Under the pieces are notes generated by a model. That model made no database searches and was not told the origin of the DNA. It was given only the letters and a program-made list of their open reading frames with translations. From Jackrogersella multiformis (Eukaryota; Ascomycota; Sordariomycetes; Xylariales; Hypoxylaceae), in NCBI GenBank assembly GCA_902806575.1, contig CADCXD010000009.1:1736001-1800000 (forward strand): DNA of 64,000 nucleotides. The letters are read 5' to 3'. Positions 35,301 to 47,833 of the stretch are shown here, in pieces. How positions within the stretch are numbered: position 1 is the stretch's first letter; every line of letters starts with the position of its first letter. Both the position numbers and the translations under genes were made by a program.

Positions 35301-37225
35301 AGGTAAGTAACCAAACTACGTCCTTTTCACATATATAGAGCGGTTCCAGATGCATGTGTTTTCTCAATAGACTTGCTTGTCACGGTATACTGATTTCATC
35401 CCAGAGCGGCTCTGGTCCCTCGTCGATATAGAGAAAGGGGCATTCAGACCGGAATCCGGACGCTACTTGATGGACCACCTGAGCTGGATTTTATTTTCGC
35501 TAGTGCAGAAAGGGGTATAATGACATTATAGCTCCGATTCTGAGTCATTTCACTTATGCTAAGGCTATAAGCTGACGACATTCCCACTTATCTACTAGCG
35601 AGCCATTACGACGGTACCACATGAGGCATTACAAGATTCTGCGAACGAGAATATGACCTGCTAAAGCTCATCATTCAATGTCCCTAGCTTCGTTACTGTA
35701 GAATATTTAATAGTACTACAGCAGACATGATCTATACGTACATAGAAGGTCGAAGACATACATAAGTTTCGGAATAGGGGGTCAGGAGAGAACATGCCTA
35801 GGTTAGAGAGTTGGTCTATATCTACCTGTCAAAGCAACCGGCATGTAAACATTTGCCTTCGAAGAGACCGCGAATTTCCCCAAGTCGCCTTGTTAGTTTT
35901 CTGTACCCCTTCTTGGGAACACATGCCACTTATCACGAACTATTGTTATGATAGGACTATTTATACCTATATGGATAAGATGACTATTGCTGATGGCAAA
36001 CTACCTCCGTTGGAAAAGCCACCCATAACTAGGGGCATTTCTAATAATGACTTGTTCATGGCTTGTCTCGAATATGTTGGTGGTAACGGCGGGTGGTGGC
36101 CTCCAGACATCTTATTCTTCGAATAGTGGAGTATTACATTCTATGGTCTTAAGCGTATAGTTACTACAAGGTGTAGAGGATACATGTTACTAGGAGCCGC
36201 AGCGAGGGAGATACCTACCCCCTGGCCTACTATCAACAAGGGGCCCGCACTGAAATACCTTGATGTTCTATTTACGAAGAGGAAAAAAGGCGTGGCTAGG
36301 CTGCCGGGGTTGGGGGAAGGGGGAAGGAGAAAGATAAGAGAGGAGGTCATCGCGTAAAAGATATACTATTTACGAGGACTCGCTACCTACTGCTACAAGA
36401 TGTTAACTTTTCTGTGAGATGTGAGATCATACATTCCTTCTTACTACTCAAGGTTTACCAGGTATGATAGGAATAAGTAGTATTTTAGGATAGTTCCTAT
36501 AGCGGAGACCTACTTAGGTATCTAAGGAAAGTATGTAATAGAGTAACAATGCAGTTGACCCGACGCACGTGAAGCGGAAACCCTCGAGTCTCGACCGAGT
36601 CTCGGACCCGGAGTTCTGGAACGCGACGAACCGGCTCGACAAGCAAGGATCCCGAAAGGAGCCAAGTGCGATGGTCAGACGCGGAGGAAACGTGGGGTGA
36701 ACGGCAGGGGCTGTTCCCCCCATTAGGTGAGCGGGTTTGAGAAGGTTTCTGCACATCACACAACCAAAACTCCACATCGACATCATGTATTGGTACCTGA
36801 TCGCAACCACCTACATGTACCTAGATACCTTCAACGAGTCTGGTCTCTAACTGGTTGACCAAATGGTGGATTTCAAGAGTGATTGGGCATCATGCACTTC
36901 ATATCAAGTTGAATTTTTAATTTCTAATTTCTAATTTTTTGGACGTCTGATATTGTATCGTTTGAATAGCAAATCACAAATGCCAATAGGCTTCCGTGCT
37001 CTCCCTAACGCCATGCTTGAATCTCAATGATATATGAAGGCGCCCCTCCATTTCTCCTTACAGGCTGATATCAACAGCCTAGAACAACCAAATGCATGTC
37101 ATCTTTAAAACTTGAAAGCCTCCAAGTCTCATGGTCTCGCCGTTGTCTCGTATATTGAAATTTAATGTATGTCGTCTTGGCGACTTGAAAGACCGGCAAT
37201 CATTCCTCCCTTGTGATCATGCATC
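32316..37225. other. Long intergenic region downstream of MCM1
   Basis: Starts with the MCM1 3' UTR. No gene is supported to 37225, where CTR ends. Purine-rich GGGGA repeats occupy 34104-34130 and 34171-34186 and create misleading proline-rich antisense frames. An ATG-started frame at 35794-36126 (+, 110 aa) has no known domain and runs through a CCTAGGT motif, so it is probably not coding. Confidence 0.4.
34104..34186. repeat. GGGGA purine-rich repeats
   Basis: Two runs of (GGGGA)n, 34104-34130 and 34171-34186, are separated by purine-rich sequence. All-purine strands of this kind can form triplex or G-rich structures; that is general knowledge and not shown here. Confidence 0.65.
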
Positions 37226-37856
37226 TTAATGTTCGGCACTGTAGAGTCGACCGACAAGTAGGCTGCCTATGAAGGTACCACCGAGGACGGCAACGAAGTA
37301 TCCAACGTTCATTGTCATGACGGCCAACATGCTATACCTGTATTAGAAATTACCCCAAAGAGTAGTTGGCGTGGTATTCATTGACTTACAGAAGGTAGCT
37401 GACACCAGCGATGCAAGTGTCTAGTACTGCTCGCAAGGGATCGACCGACATACGCCATGGACGCAGATGGCTCTTCTTCTTCTGGACAACCATGACATCT
37501 TCCTCGACGCCGTTCTCTGTGAGTGTCATCTTCTTGCTGAGGCTGTCGGTTGACACCTGTTCTGCGACTGGGATTTTGCCCTGGACGACAACGTATCTTC
37601 GCTTCAATTCTGCATCCAGCCATCGCTCCTCCGCCAGTGCCTTGCCGGCAAGTAGTAGTCGAAAGGCAACGCCGAGCAAGATCAGGAAGATGATGGTTCC
37701 AGCATAGGCGCCTGCGGTGCCGGGAGTCCAGGATTCGGAGTAGAGAGACGTAGCTATGTTGTTCTGGAAGACAGTGTGCATCGCGGTTGAATGTGACATG
37801 TCGCCCATGTCCATATCCATTGCCGAGTGCTCATCTCCGTGACGTGGCGCCAACAT
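37226..37856 (-). CDS. Ctr-family copper transporter
   Basis: A high-affinity Cu(I) importer that works as a trimer in the plasma or vacuolar membrane. Exon 1 is 37856-37390 and exon 2 is 37337-37226; the 52-nt intron has donor GTAAGT, CTAAT branch point and acceptor TACAG, and the junction splits a leucine codon. The protein has 192 aa. The N-terminus is Met-rich (M13, M15, M17, M20, M26 in MDMDMGDMSHSTAM), the copper-capturing ectodomain. TM1 is near 47-71, then a cytosolic charged loop (about 72-135). TM2 (about 145-168) carries the essential MxxxM pair (M159, M163), and TM3 carries GxxxG (G176, G180). All hallmarks are present. It ends YSAEH without a Cys-His tail. Regulation by copper is expected of the family, but I see no clear Mac1-type site. 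Confidence 0.93.
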
Positions 37857-38570
37857 AATTGCGATGTCTTGCTTCCGTTGATGGAAGTTGAAAAGTTAGG
37901 AGTGGTGAGAAGGGTATCGTGTTGTTGTTACTGTAGAAGGTTGCTTGAAAATGGGATACTGCAGAGTAATGTGAATAGTTGACAAAGAGGTGAAGCGTCT
38001 GTGGTGCTAGATCGAGGGTGTTCTTGTTATATGTTGGACGGAGAAGGGTAGGTGATTATCCGTGAAACAGACCAGTCGGCCACAACGGTGCACAATCACA
38101 AACTAGCGCAAGTGATAGATCTTGCGATATATTAAGTCGATCTTAAGAGACCAAGCTCCTTGGCTGGATTTGATATGGTTAGTTCAAGGATGCCGTATCA
38201 GAAGCCGCGCATGATATTCGTCAATATTATCGCGTCCGCGTCGAAGAGTGAGACCTGGTTTAGATGTTGCTGACCTTCGAGCGGGATGTAGGAGCTATCG
38301 TGCTTCGAAGACAATTTGACACCGAACAACAACAGAAAAAGGACCTATGTCAACTTTCAAATTACAAATGAGATGGAGGAAGGAGAATAAGAATTATCGG
38401 AATGGTGCGGCGGAATTGAGTTGCTTTTCTTTGATAAGGGGGATCTAAGGTTAGCAGGTTGGGAGGTGACTAACCACCTGGGCAGTCTCACTACGTATTG
38501 CATGGCAGCAGGTGCGACGACAAGTAAAGAATAAAGAGTACTAAAATTAGCAGCTACCTACCTCTAGATA

Positions 38571-38592
38571 GGTACCTAGGTACCTAGGTACC
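38571..38592. repeat. 22-bp perfect palindrome of the TACCTAGG family
   Basis: It reads GGTACCTA, GGTACCTA, GGTACC in succession and equals its own reverse complement over 22 bases. It is the longest exact example I found of the window-wide motif. Confidence 0.9.
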
Positions 38593-39379
38593 GATATTGT
38601 TCGAACATTTACAAAGCAGTACAATCGACCCCTCGCACCTTCCCTTTCAACATTCTCAAATGCCCTCATTATCTCCCTGTCTCCCTGTCTCCCTGCCCGC
38701 CTAGGGCTGTCTACACTAACCGTTTTAGTGCCAAGCCGGATTAAGTAGGGGGAGTCCAATCTACGCAATCTAATTGGCCTAGATCTCTCATCTACCGTTA
38801 CATTTTATTCGAGATTTAATATGTAGGGGTACATACGACTTTTATGAACCTCACCTCCTTGTCCGGACCGTGGTTTTTACCTAGTGTACCTAGGTACATA
38901 CCCAAAGCTACGACTTCTACAAACATTTAAAGGATGATCAAACACTTTGGTTGGTAGTTCGAGGCTTGATATCAGCTGTTCATTTACGAGGCTTAAAAGT
39001 CAATCATATAAGCGTGCGCGCGGGCGTGCGTAGCCTTGGCCGTCGGAGAGGAATGTTTCACCCAGATATTTCCGTGCTGATGAGGAGTACATCATTTTCT
39101 TGGTACTGAGTTCAAGCGCGACAACTTCACAGGCCATCACCATTCGAAGTCAATTGCTCTGCAAATTAAGAATCTTGGGGGAAACGAAGGCCGTTTTCAG
39201 CGAGTAAACTTAATATGGCTGGCTATTCATCTACTCATTGTTACGAGTCACTGATCAAATCTAAAGACTTGATTTCCATCTCGGAATACATGATCTGATA
39301 TGCTCTGAATAGGAGAACTCGGGGGTTCTTTATCGACTCTGCGACGTGCTTACCTACCTCGGTACGCTATCACAATAGC

Positions 39380-40330
39380 GCCGCTTAGGATCGCTTTATT
39401 TAATAGTATTCATCTTTGTGAATCTGAGAAATAAACCTAGAAAAAAATAAAAATAGTGCTTTTGCTAAAAGAATAATCACTTTAAATATATAATTAGTTG
39501 TACGGTTTCTTTATAACACGTCTGGTTTCGATCTTAATGCCTTGTATTATTCGATTGATATTATAAAGACCTATCTGACTTAATACCACTATTATATCAT
39601 TGTAATGGGATTTTTATATTCTGAGTTTCCAGTCATGGGTAGTTGTCACTAATATGCCTTGACTGAAAATGAGGTGTGAGAAACTATGTTACCCCCTTTT
39701 CAATTTCACCAGCCTTTGTATTCGCTCTTATAAGTCGATTATCTAGCAACAACAACTCCTGTACTCCTGTGGAATGGTTGGGGGTCATCAAATGCAGGCA
39801 TAAGACATGTCCTATAGTGAATTATCTAAGGAATGGATATTCTATTTGGGCATAGTAATATTTGTAAACTAGGTATGGAATTCAGATAAGTACAACAGAA
39901 AATGTCTGTAATCAGTTTTTAAAACGACTTATAGTTATAGAAGTTCAAATGCCAGCTAAGTAAGAATGGGAAAAACACAGATTCGTAGATTATTAGGTAT
40001 ATTAACCTTAACCCCTTATTATGTTCTCTATGTCTGTAAACACCATATCACGATGCACTACGCGTGATAGCCCCTGAGTATGTCTATATTAAGGATCATC
40101 TCGGTAATGGAATATCTTTAGTTTATTACTTGGTTTAATATCTTCGTATATTTTTCCTGAGCCCCCTATGTTAAGTCGTATAATATTAAGTAGGAAAAAC
40201 AAGCATGGAAACCGAAGAATGAATATTAAGGTATTGTAAGATACCTATCAATTAGCTATACAGTCATACTGTGACTTCATGTATAATAGAGGGCTCGATA
40301 AAGTGACCACTTATCTACGGGAATGGGCTT
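39380..40330. other. AT-rich island
   Basis: AT-rich and TA-dinucleotide-rich DNA with stops in all frames and no recognisable element. It lies less than 1 kb upstream of the decayed gag and may be part of the same degraded repeat block. Confidence 0.4.
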
Positions 40331-40875
40331 CTGGATCTTCCAGGGCCGAGGCGTATATAGATCATTTAGGGGCTACTCGTACCTAACCTAAGTGCAGTCA
40401 GGGTTCTCTCTGCCTCCGAGAAAATACCATATTAGACGCCTAGAATGGGGATGTAAATGCTCAATATCTATGTTATGATCTGTTACGCGCTATATTGGAT
40501 GACATTATGAGTACCATAGTTATCTCCCGGTGACCCAGAGAAATGCCGATCAGATTATTCCCATGTGTGAAAACGGCATTTACTGCTCAATTCTGTTTAT
40601 GACAGTGCCGAATACTTATTACAGATTGCACCACAATCAGGTTAGAATCCTGAGACACAGATATAAACGATGAAGTTCATGTCATGACGAGTTCTCCATC
40701 ATCGTTTATCTTCCGGCCTATCGAGAAGACTAAATTGAGGATGGGGCAGACTCTTTTACCGTACACTATCATTTTAAATATGCCACGGCCCCACAAGAGG
40801 CAGGCCCCGGCGTAAACCTCCTAAGCCGGCGGCAGTGGAGCTCACGATAGCTTTCTTTCTCCTTTTGTCTTCTTC

Positions 40876-40921
40876 GTGCAACAAAAGTTGTCTCTAGCCA
40901 AAACATGACAGTTTGTTGCAC
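40876..40921. repeat. 10-bp inverted repeat (GTGCAACAAA / TTTGTTGCAC)
   Basis: Arms at 40876-40885 and 40912-40921 are exact reverse complements separated by 26 bases. They lie about 230 bases before the gag relic, so a role as an element end or hairpin is possible but unproven. Confidence 0.6.
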
Positions 40922-41154
40922 CAAAAAGAAATCTTCCTTTGAAACCTGATCGGGGTCACCTATAGTCTTCTGGAGAACTGACGAGACGAAAGCGCTTCCC
41001 CCTAGCCTTGAAAATTACTACTCGTGGCATCCTTTTACAGAACGAAGACCAGATATCCCACGGAAAACCAACGTTATAACCAGGAACTCGCCACTGGGCC
41101 TTGTTTGGCATCGCAAGTCTTACGGAACATTGACACGACGAAAATGTACCTACG

Positions 41155-42460
41155 ATGGACTCACCAATGTTGACCGCTTCGGGGGTTCTCAATTACGAAG
41201 TTCCCGAGGACTGGCTGGCGGGAATAGAAGGCAAGTTCGCACCGATAATAGCTCACCTAGAGGAAGCACCATTGGAGTACAAACTCCTACTAGAAGCTTT
41301 GTGGGTGATAGTAGAGCGGGCGAATCAGCTGATCACAGAGAGCGAATCGTAAGAGATCATAATCCAGACTCTTCTCGGCTAGAAGGCGGACCTCCAAGGA
41401 AAAATCAGGCGGTATGAAAAGATAGCAAAATCGGACAAGAAAGATAACGGATCATCGTCAGCGGGGCCTAAGCGAAGAACTCATGGCGGCTCTGACCCAC
41501 ATCCAACCCCAAGCTGTCCTGCCGCCAAGTCCCCAACAGCGCTCTCTGAACTTCACGAAAGGTCCAAAGATACACTAACCCTGACGAAACGAGAACACCG
41601 CAGCAAGGGCGCACCGCCATCACTATACAGGACTATGGTTCCTAGGGCAGGACAGGCCCCGTTACCTAACCCGTACTACAAAGAAAGCGGCCATCCAGAT
41701 CCTAAAGTTTTCTCGGGAAACGAGTTCCCGCTACTTACGAGACATGATAACTTCGAGCGTTGGTGCTCGTTCATAGCTATTAAACTATTGGTAGACGAAG
41801 TGTTATACTAGACGTCGTACGAGTGTATCCAATATACCGCGTCCAGCTTGACGGCCCCGCCCTCGAGAATACCCGTCGGAACGTAGACAAGGTTCTGATG
41901 AAGCGGCACAATCCAGAGGCGTGGCCAGATCACTGGCAGGGCTATAAGGACGTGTTGAAAACTCTAGAAACGTGGTATGTCATCGAAGAGGTAATCCACG
42001 ACTGCCGACGAGAGCTGGACATTCTGGTTCAGGGCAAGGAGGAAGAGTTCGAGACCTTTATAGATAGGTTCCATAAGCTAGCCGTTCGTGTCGACTTGTC
42101 GCCAGAATCGCAAGTTCAGCTTCTCCGAAATAAGATCAACCGCCGACTGCGAAATGCCGGTGTGCCAGTCATAGACTACCCGAAGCTTGACGACTTCCAG
42201 GGATGGGTGAAGCTATATAGAACGTTGGCGAACAATATCGCCGACATAGATTACTACGAATCGCTGCAGCGTTCACAGCAAAGCGCCAACAAAGCGCCGA
42301 GACGCTCACAAAAACCTCATAGTACTAGATCGCATAAGTGACGAACGGCTGCAACGCCCGACACGCCGAGGACCGCTCGATCCGCAGGATAGACAACGAC
42401 GTTTCGATCCAGAACTATGCACCTATTGCGGAGAAAAGGAGAACTGAAGCTGTCGTGAGC
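41155..42460 (+). pseudogene. Decayed LTR-retrotransposon gag
   Basis: A broken gag-like gene. From the ATG at 41155 one frame continues in register to about 41810 through in-frame stops TAA (41350), TAG (41380) and TAG (41810). It includes EVPEDWLAGIEGKFAPI, a Lys-rich helical segment, and FSGNEFPLLTRHDNFERW, typical of gag capsid starts. After a one-base shift near 41848 the capsid continues (LDGPALENTRRNV, EEEFETFIDRFHKLAVRV, QVQLLRNKI) to 42341. After a second shift near 42325 comes a basic segment leading to CTYCGE (42418-42435), the first half of a CCHC zinc knuckle, then a TGA at 42445. No protease, reverse transcriptase or integrase follows, and I found no clear LTRs. It is a truncated, inactive relic of a fungal element, probably Ty3/gypsy-like. 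The class is inferred from gag alone. Confidence 0.75.
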
Positions 42461-43938
42461 TTCGCTGTCATGGTTCAAATGAGGTGTACGCCGGGGCCAT
42501 GCCAATGGGCCGCTCGTGGAACCGTGATACTCCGGGGTAGGATCTTAGAGGGGGCGATTTATACACATTTAATACTAATTGACTGAAAATTGACGACGGG
42601 ATACTTCTTATACGCTGGAAAAAGGCACTTTTTGCTATGGTTCGTCCAGGCGTCAAGCTGAATATTTTGGGATTCAGGGGTTTGGGGGGTCAACAGTCGA
42701 GGATAAAGGGCTTAATATCTGAGAGTATAAATTGAGGAACGGCATGCCGGACCCGTTGGAAAACGTCAAAAGCCCAACGGCTTCCGAGGAAATACGTCGG
42801 GCCTCATGGCGGTGTGGTGTGGTAGACGGAGAGGACTGTTTTGGACCCCGGGGCTTACAAGGCAACCTAGCGAGCATCCTAGAGTAGAGGATATTCTTTC
42901 TCAACTGCTCCACTATGGGGTCTAGGGCATACGTTCGACTTGTTTCATTCCCAAACAGCTCCCTATTAGTCTTTTGTAATCATAGTTTTCCCACCTAGGC
43001 AGTTAAGAAAAGGAGTGAGGCTGCCGAGTGTTATTTTCATCACGGTGACATGTTCGGTCTTACCAAAGTGGTCTATGTTGCCGGCTCAGTGTAAGATATG
43101 CTAGGCGACATGCGACATACCAAGCTCACGAAGAAGGAAATGTGACTACCGCTATTGAGATAATAATATTCTAAATGCATCATGTTCATGTATCATTTAG
43201 CTACCTCCTGTTCCCCTATCCACCTCAGACTAAGCAAAAGACGTAGACCATACATCTGTGCTATTAGGTATATAACCGCATATTTCCATATCTAGATATC
43301 CGCGACAGGCTCACACGGGTAGGTTTAGTAGCACAGCTGACTCACTAATGAACTTTTGATGTCATAACATGTTCGATGGTTCGGATCCAGGGCTACATAT
43401 GCCCTATTTGAGCAGAGGCTAGGGTTCATGAACATAGCGTGGGAGATACACGCTCCGCGAGAAGCATTGCAATAGGCCGTGTTCTAGGTTGTGCCATAAC
43501 CTCTATTTTATACTGCATCTAAGTCGCTCCCATCCGACGAGGTACTCAAAGCGCCCACTACTAACTGGGCACTCAATCAAGCGGCTCTACTATGCAACTA
43601 GCACGATAAACAAAAGGCTAGCACATAGGTATGCATGTAATACAAGGGAGCTCGCTATCACTAGCTTCAGAGCTCAAAGGCCGCATTCGGTAGCTGCTCA
43701 CGATTTGCAATCAACATCATACGACCCCTTTCTATCCCAGACGCTCCAGGTGACCAACACAGCACCCAAGACGTCGGCGAGCGTTGGGATGGCGTATTTT
43801 CCATCCCAAGCCGCTGTCGTGGCACTAATCGTCACACCGCCTCGCGTCCACTGCGATTGAATCGCACATGCTGGCAGCTAGGTATGTGGTTCCTGGAAGA
43901 AATATTGCCTTCCGGAAGCAATATCAATCCTCGCCATT

Positions 43939-43963
43939 ACCTACCTACCTACCTACCTACCTA
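43939..43963. repeat. ACCT tandem microsatellite
   Basis: About six perfect ACCT units are followed a few bases later by AGTAGG. It is the one-sided (non-palindromic) form of the TACCTAGG family. Confidence 0.85.
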
Positions 43964-45514
43964 AAGTAGGATAACCGAGAGCTGGCCCTATGCGCATCGA
44001 AGAGCGAGCCGAGGCCTCGGGGCGCCGCTGAGGAAAGCCATGTGATAGGGCCAGCGCTCCAGCAGTCAACCCCACGAGTAGGGAACACCACGACAGCACT
44101 TCACCCCCCACGACACCGCCAACGTAAGAGAAAGCAAACCTGGGCTTGGCCCTAGCATCAGCAGCAGGGGAGCTCGATACCCACGGCAGGGTGGCACGCG
44201 CACTAATCGCGAGCCAAAAAGCCGCTGAAGAAGAAAAAAAAGAAAGCAAAAAACGCCGAGCTGCAAGCAGCCGCGTTCCCCCTCGCCGCCTTCGCAAAAT
44301 TTGCCCCAAACCGCGAATGCGGCGGCCGCCCAACAGAGCAAGTGATCAACCGGCGAGGTCGCCCCTGGCCGGCTCGAATCCTGTGTTTCCCAATCTCGCT
44401 GTCTTACCTACATGGAGTGAGTCGGACAGATAAGGCGCGCTTCCCACCTGCCGTGGTTGTCTCTCGGTGATGTGTTTTGGAGAAGAAAAAAAATCTTACC
44501 TGCCTACATGACGGTGATATTTCGCGGCCCTGCGTGCGTATATATGTAGGCGGCGACGCGCTGCGGGATCCCGCGCGTCAGGCAAGACATCAGGGATGAA
44601 GCTAGGACGGTCCTGTCCTGTCAGGGATAGGGGCTCTGCGAGGAAAGGTATATGGATGGGTATACCCAGGTGTCACGACGGGTGTGTGAACCATCGGCAT
44701 TTCGCCCAGGTGTCCCCGGCGGTATTGCCTTAAGCTTCCAACTGTCTTGGTTCGTGCCCCCTTTCGAGCAGACGGAAGCTTGCATACATTCATTGCATTT
44801 ATCTCATCTGATATGATCTGATATATAGGTTACTCTACTTGGGGGGTACGTTGCCCTGCGTCCCGCACCGTTCGATGCGCGGTGCCGTTCATACCTTCCT
44901 ACCTGGACCCTACGTATAAGGTTGGCAACTTGGTGACAGCAACTGCAACAGACCACGACGCGCACCCGTTCGAGGCGTACCCGAGTGAACCGAGAAGCCG
45001 GGATGTCGCCCGACGAGAACGGGACACCCGAGTCTAATTTAACGACACCTGGAGCAGCGGGCCCTCTGATCTGGTTGGAAGAAACCCGAGAGTCGATGGT
45101 AAGGAGAAGCTCTCTTCGTTTCACGTGAGCCGTATTCTGCCCAGTGAAAAATTTCTCCGTGTCTGACCGGGGGAAAGGGGGGAGGCCAGAGCCTCTTTGC
45201 GAACACAGCGCTCGATATATTGGATCTCAGTCGATCGTCATTAGCCTGAGGGGATCTCACGACGGTGAAAAGAGAGACCATCGAACACCACATCGCCCAC
45301 CGGACTGCTGCGAGACCTCCTACGGCATACGACGTTGAGCCGTGCCCGCCATTCGAGCGTCGTCGCGGACATGGCTCCTCGAATGGGAAAGACCGCGCCG
45401 GCGGCGGAAGCAACTCGTTTTCTCATATCATCTTCCTACTCGAAGGCGGACATGTTTCGTCGAGCGGATATATTTCCGCGACCACGCTTGGTGTAAGGAG
45501 ATGCAAAGAATAGG

Positions 45515-45550
45515 AAATTTAGATTTAGAGTTAGATCTAGATTTAGATCT
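45515..45550. repeat. GATTTA / AGATCT-type short tandem repeat
   Basis: Repeated TTTAGA units, including TTAGATCTAGATTTAGATCT, are partly self-complementary. In one frame they encode alternating Leu-Asp residues. Confidence 0.65.
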
Positions 45551-47530
45551 GTGTAGATCCAAGTTCGAAACTGACCTGCCAAAGCTCTTTCCATTACTAG
45601 GATCCTGGAAAAAAAAAAAAAACACAATTGGAAAAAAACTTCCCGTCTCCCGTCTCCCGCCTTCCTAGCGCGCGGGCGGGATTAAGCGGAACAGGCCTGA
45701 CCCCTGCAGACCCCGTCGATAGTCTCGGGCGCTAAGAATTATCTACCTAGGTACGTATCCATCTCATCTTCATCTCCATCTAACTGCATATGTATGCATG
45801 TAGGTATCAATCAATCAATCACTTACCTAGGTAATCAATCAATTAGCCACAGCAGTGGGGGTCAAAACCCCTGACCTATTTTTACATAGGTCATTACGAA
45901 TTATATACATATATACCTACCTATACATACTACCTTGGAAGCAACCTTGGCAAGGTTTCGAGTGTTAGAAGCAAGTTCGATGAGGGATATTGGAAACTGT
46001 GCATAGCGTTATGAACTGCTATTGGGTATTCCTAACAATTTCGTATTTCGTATCGGGCTAAAAAAGACATCAATTTTGTTTCTTTACCCCAATACATTCC
46101 TTCCTTCGTTTCTTAGGGATCGGCCGTGACGAACGCTCGGATCCTGCGTGACGAGACAAGAATAGGAGAAGGAAAATGCAATTCTTGTGTTACACAAACC
46201 TGCTTAGTCGCCGATATCACCGACAGCTGTATAAGAGTCTACCTACCGGTAGGCAGGCATATTTATAAGCGGGATAATACGAAATAGGACAACCTGCAGA
46301 AACGCCCAAAGACGGAAAATTTAACATTGGGGGGCGAATCAAGCCCCAGTTGTGTGCTATCTTGTAAAGTATAGTTTGTAGTGTTTATAGAGGAGAGGAA
46401 TACACCGAATGGTCGAAATGGAGGCCAAGATGAATAGCTCTCGTGTAACAGAGAGCTCCTGGAAGCTAATTCTTCGAACACCTAATGTTCCCATTTCCGA
46501 GATATCCAATGACAGGTGGTGTCATGCACGTGCGATGTTTCTGAAAAAAATGACAAGTGATAAAAACATTGCTATGACCGTTCCCCCCGGTCGTATCATT
46601 GGGTGTAAAGGGAGATGGAGCTACCTAGCTCTTTAGTTCTTGCTTCTCCCACTTAGTAAGACCCAGGATGCGGAATTACCCACCCAATTGTGGTGTCTAG
46701 ATTCGATCTCTTAGATCCATTGGATTGAACTTTGCTTTTTTGCTTTTTTGGTAAGCATCGGACTTCCCTTTAAGGTTTCACAGACTTGGGTAGAAAAAAT
46801 GATAGTTAAGACAAGGTAGAAAACATGTTTTATGTAATAAATGTTAATATATAATGGCAGTAAGTAGTGGGACTGCTTAATGATTGGAATGAGAACTGTG
46901 TCAAGGGAGATTTGATTTTCATTTTCTCGCCTCATCGTTGCTAAAGAGAAATAAAAAGAAAGTAAAGATTTAACGCCTTGTGTTTATCTAAGGGTTATAA
47001 ACATACTTCCCGTAGCTAGAACTATCGTAGTCTAAAGGTATCGGTAAATATACATGTGACTTAAATACCATCAAATATTAAGTATAATATTTGTAAAGTG
47101 TAAATGGTCGAAAACAGGGGGTAAGCCCTTGCTAAGGACCAGCACGTTCAGCCTCACCATGTGGCCACCACAGACCCCGATACATACATAAATTTTTGGG
47201 AATCCGGTTTGAGAAGATGGGGAAGTTAATAGTAGTTTGTAAAGTAAGTTCGGTGCCGACGCCTCTGTAAGCTCGCTAGGAATAAGAACTACTATAAGGC
47301 GCCTACGTACGTACTTGCCTAGCAAGTTTAGCGTACGTGCTAATCTGACGGCTGGAAAGCCACTGAGCTGCATCTAGCTATGTCTGCCAATCTGTCTGTC
47401 TTTAGCTAGCGAAGCAAGCCGCCCGAACCAGCCCCTAAGAGACTTCAGATCGGCGGTGCCCCCGCCGAGTCTATATCGTGGTGCGAGAGCGGGAATGGCT
47501 GACTGGCTGAACTTGCTGTAGACTAGCCCG

Positions 47531-47833
47531 TTAGGCCGGCGACAAAGCCACGAGAAAACGAACTTCGAGAAACACGGGATGATTGCTAACGCTAGCGTGT
47601 AAGTCTGATACTGCTGCAGCATGTATGTACGCACAGTAGAGCGGAATGGAATGCGCATCGTGGTCGACAGAGAATAGCTGAGATGCGACGCATTCCTTGG
47701 CTGGGCTTGGATCGAGATTCCAGGCCCGGGGTCTCCCGAACGGGGAACTGTAGGAGCTTGTTGTGTTCAGTCCCGTCTCTCCTATCAGGCTGCCTTCTGC
47801 GTTTTCGTTTATGTGTTGTCCTAATGTCGACAT
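47531..47833 (-). CDS. Doubtful orphan ORF, 100 aa
   Basis: An ATG-started frame (MSTLGQHINENAEGSLIGETG) with mixed, non-repetitive composition in an otherwise empty region. It overlaps a second minus-strand frame at 47374-47658, so a frameshifted or spliced gene is conceivable. No domain, signal peptide or known family is recognised, and chance is a real possibility. Confidence 0.15.
   Translation of the reverse strand: MSTLGQHINENAEGSLIGETGLNTTSSYSSPFGRPRAWNLDPSPAKECVASQLFSVDHDAHSIPLYCAYIHAAAVSDLHASVSNHPVFLEVRFLVALSPA

Larger units (their letters stand above)
37857..41154. other. Intergenic region with palindrome and AT-rich island
   Basis: Holds the CTR promoter, a CTCCCTGT repeat near 38669-38692, a perfect 22-bp palindrome at 38571-38592, an AT-rich island at about 39380-40330 and a 10-bp inverted repeat at 40876-40921. 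No gene is supported. Confidence 0.45.
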
